Shown here: in pieces, positions 61,900 to 64,000 of the stretch
Layout: each line of letters begins with the position of its first letter
Numbering within the stretch: position 1 is the first letter of the stretch
Assembly (NCBI GenBank): GCA_023052935.1
Contig: CM041294.1
Coordinates: forward strand, 150,126,899-150,190,898
DNA: 64,000 nucleotides
Direction: 5' to 3'
Source: Piezodorus guildinii
Lineage: Eukaryota > Arthropoda > Insecta > Hemiptera > Pentatomidae
Translations under genes and position numbers: made by a program
The notes under the pieces: model-generated
What the model saw: only the letters and a program-made list of their open reading frames with translations
Database searches by the model: none
Told to the model about the DNA's origin: nothing

Positions 61900-62600
61900 G
61901 TAGAATAATATATTTATTTATTTGCTTTTCCGCATCTACCCTTTGGGGTCATTAGCGGGTCTTGATTCTCTACGTTTATATCGAGTTTAACAGACCAATG
62001 TCTCTAAAAAACTCAAAAAGTCTTAGAATTATGTCTTCATCATTTCCTAATGCTTCTTTTAAGTTTGAAGGTATGTTATGTCTTGTTCTGTTGTCAGTGT
62101 ACAGTGTGCATGATTTTACAATGTGTTTTATGGTCAGTGTTGTGTTACATGTGTCACAGAATGGCGGACCCAGGCCTCTCATTAAATACCCGTGTGTAAA
62201 GGCTGTATGTCCTATCCTCAGCCTTGCTAGCACTACCTCTTCCTTTCTACTTTTTCTGCATGATGTGGTCCAAGGAGATACATCTTGCTTTATCTCTGTC
62301 AGTTTAGTACTGGAAGTGGCCCATTCAGTTTTCCACTTGTTAATAATGGTCTTCCTGCAATGCCTCTTCCACTCTTCTGCTGTGGTTATGTTCACATTTT
62401 CAGTCGCAGGTTCATTCAGCCTCGCCCTGTTTGCTTCTCTGTCGGCTACACCATTTCCCACAATACCGCAATGCGACAGGACCCATGCAAGTACAACTTT
62501 TTTGTTGAAATTTTCTTGCAATCGCCAAATACAATTAGTCATTTCCCTTACTAGGGAATTGAATAATAGATTTTTTTTTGAGACTAACAAAGAATTTCAC
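61900..62600 (-). pseudogene. I/LOA-type LINE 3' end with RNase H domain
   Basis: Minus-strand frame 62590-61976 (204 codons, truncated at the 5' side). It encodes the end of an RNase H domain ('VLAWVLSHCGIVGNGVADRE'A; the usual motif is W.PSHCGI.GNE.AD) and then a linker. A C-terminal zinc-knuckle-like tail follows: 'LARLRIGHTAFTHGYLMRGL'GPP-F-C-x2-C..H-x4-C. This combination is characteristic of I-, LOA- or R1-type LINE ORF2. The frame is intact from its truncation point to the stop. The usual Glu of GNE is Gly here. Confidence 0.8.
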
Positions 62601-63285
62601 ATATATGTGTGAGATGAAGTCAGTCACTGACCAGGAGTTCAAGAATGGTCTACAGTTAGTCAGCTTTTCTTTTGCGGAGCGTGGTAAGCCTTATTAAAAT
62701 GTCTGTCTAAATTGTTCAATATTACAAAAAATCAACCTTTTTATCGTTTTTCATGTAACTACGCTACTTTCAGCATTTCAGTTGGCCTTAATGAAAACCC
62801 GCTTTATTCAGTTTATGAGAATAGGTTAATAATAATAATTGAACAGTTTCAAAAAAATATTTATTTACACGAAACTCACTTCAACTTAATACAAAGTCTA
62901 ACAACCAAAAGAGTTGATATTTTTACGCAAGTTCTATTCTGGTCTTTCTTTTATTTTTACAGGATTCAATATATTTAAAAAATGGGTAGTTAATGAATAG
63001 AATAAAATACTTAAGGTAAGCTACTGTAGTGTAACGTTAAAAAAAAAAATCTATAATTAATGAAAATAATAATATATAAATTCTTTATTATCCTGGGACA
63101 TGTGCCTTTAGAATAAAATATAAAGAATGTACAATGTGTGCTTTGCAGTCTTAGAGTAAATTAAATACATATAACAAGTTAATAATTACAGATATTGTAT
63201 AAACTAAACATATTTGAATGTGAAGAATACAACAACCACAACAAAATTAAAAAAAAACTTATTAAAAATTTATATTGAGCCTGGT
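62601..63285. other. AT-rich stretch, no gene seen
   Basis: No repeats or motifs recognised. Confidence 0.4.
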
Positions 63286-63510
63286 TATACAATAAGTGAT
63301 TAAAGGGATTTGAAGGTAGAAAGAGAGTTGGAGTAACGAATGGAAGGAGGGATAGAATTCCATAATATTGATGATCGAATGAGAAAGGATCTATCAAAAT
63401 GTGGAGTTCGGTGGGCCGTACTGTATAAATCTGATGTTCTTGAGCGTGTAAAACGGAGAAGGACCGATAATTTGAATTGTAGGAGGTCAAACATGTATGA
63501 TGAGTGGCGG
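63286..63510 (-). pseudogene. LINE ORF2 C-terminal tail
   Basis: Minus-strand frame: 'LYSTAHRTPHFDRSFLIRSS'ILWNSIPPSIRYSNSLSTFKSL. The F.RS...R....WN.(L/I)P..IR...SL..FK pattern ends many jockey/CR1-type LINE ORFs. 5'-truncated. Confidence 0.7.
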
Positions 63511-63855
63511 GATTGGATAACTTGGTAAAGGAATGATGCAAGGAAATACTTGCGACGATTGGAAGGGTAAAGCCGCTTTAACTCGTCATAAAATTACTGT
63601 CTGATTATTGTATTGAAGAACATACACACTATTGTAAGTTGTATTGTTTTCAAGATAACCTCAAGGACACATATTTATACTAATTACCGTAAACCTAATA
63701 TAAGATACAGCTTTTATGAATATTAGGAGAAGATTATCTTATTATAGGGACCTTATTATTGAAGATGTGTAAGATTTGGTGCTTAGTAGAACTTATTCTT
63801 GCTGTGCCAACCTGCTCCATTTGTATAAGGGTTGCTCTAAAGATAAATAAATGAA
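63511..63855. other. Unassigned sequence
   Basis: Nothing recognisable. Confidence 0.35.
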
Positions 63856-64000
63856 GTATTATAATAATAATAATAGGCTTACCGAACCCGAAGGTTCGAA
63901 GCCGATACCACCAAACTTCGCCTGCACAGACTCGTCCAATGTTCACCGGTCAAGCCCAAGCCCCCGAGATCAGCCTTAATGCAATCCTCCCATCGACGCT
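63856..64000 (-). pseudogene. RTE-like LINE 3' end, running off the window
   Basis: On the minus strand from the right edge: 'RRWEDCIKADLGGLGLTGEH'W.., the GRP..RW.D.(I/V)K.DL tail of RTE-type LINE ORFs, then a stop and an (ATT)n-type short tandem tail at 63857-63875. The main part of the element lies outside the window. Confidence 0.7.

Noticed and set aside
61962..62612. 216-codon plus-strand frame
   Set aside because: It is the complement of the LINE RNase H and zinc-knuckle frame on the minus strand, which has recognisable motifs.
41381..64000. A further CNG exon with C-linker or cyclic nucleotide-binding domain
   Set aside because: Searched by eye for GC-rich blocks with AG/GT borders on the + strand after 41381; the only GC-rich region is the gypsy element.

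Overview
The window reads as an AT-rich, intron-dominated stretch of an arthropod genome, most likely an insect; a hemipteran is possible but the sequence cannot decide this. The evidence is spliced exons with GT/AG borders, Tc1 and mariner transposons, jockey-, RTE- and CR1-like LINEs, many tRNA-headed SINEs, an insect-type gypsy element, and no bacterial gene organisation.

The only host gene supported is a cyclic nucleotide-gated (CNG) cation channel on the + strand. Three exons (2368-2558, 37282-37567, 40739-41380) have matching splice phases. They encode about 370 residues: an N-terminal cytoplasmic piece, S1, then S2 to S6 with the pore loop. The gene enters from the left and leaves to the right, since the C-linker and cyclic nucleotide-binding domain are absent. 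Everything else lies in its introns. The first intron is about 34.7 kb, the second about 3.2 kb, and the third runs off the window.

The introns are layers of mobile elements. 0-13 kb holds SINE copies, a Tc1 relic with an older jockey LINE relic inside it, a LINE fragment inside a dispersed 0.9 kb repeat ('repeat B'), and a LINE ORF1 relic split by another LINE's 3' end with an 11-bp target duplication. 12.8-16.1 kb holds a jockey-like LINE whose reverse transcriptase is broken only by one UAG, beside an RTE-like LINE tail. 16.7-20.6 kb holds a fold-back element and an apparently intact mariner (339-aa transposase) sitting in a LINE relic. 24-36 kb holds repeat B copies, internally deleted mariners, jockey relics and gypsy-like solo LTRs. 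37-43 kb has the channel exons, LINE and gypsy tails, and three fold-back elements. 43-49 kb has another deleted mariner, two jockey relics and a protein-like tandem repeat. 52.1-57.0 kb is a complete, young CsRn1/Kabuki-type gypsy retrotransposon on the minus strand. 57-64 kb is repeat B and LINE tails.

The most notable signals are the following. First, the complete gypsy has a slippery heptamer (TTTAAAC) in the gag frame right at the gag stop, a 10-bp hairpin behind it, and pol open in the -1 frame. Second, the intact mariner is accompanied by three deleted copies of another mariner family that share a deletion region. Third, repeat B occurs about ten times. Fourth, an antisense tandem array of about 225-bp units carries a conserved peptide pattern. 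Fifth, there are several long hairpins. No wholly new gene system could be demonstrated.
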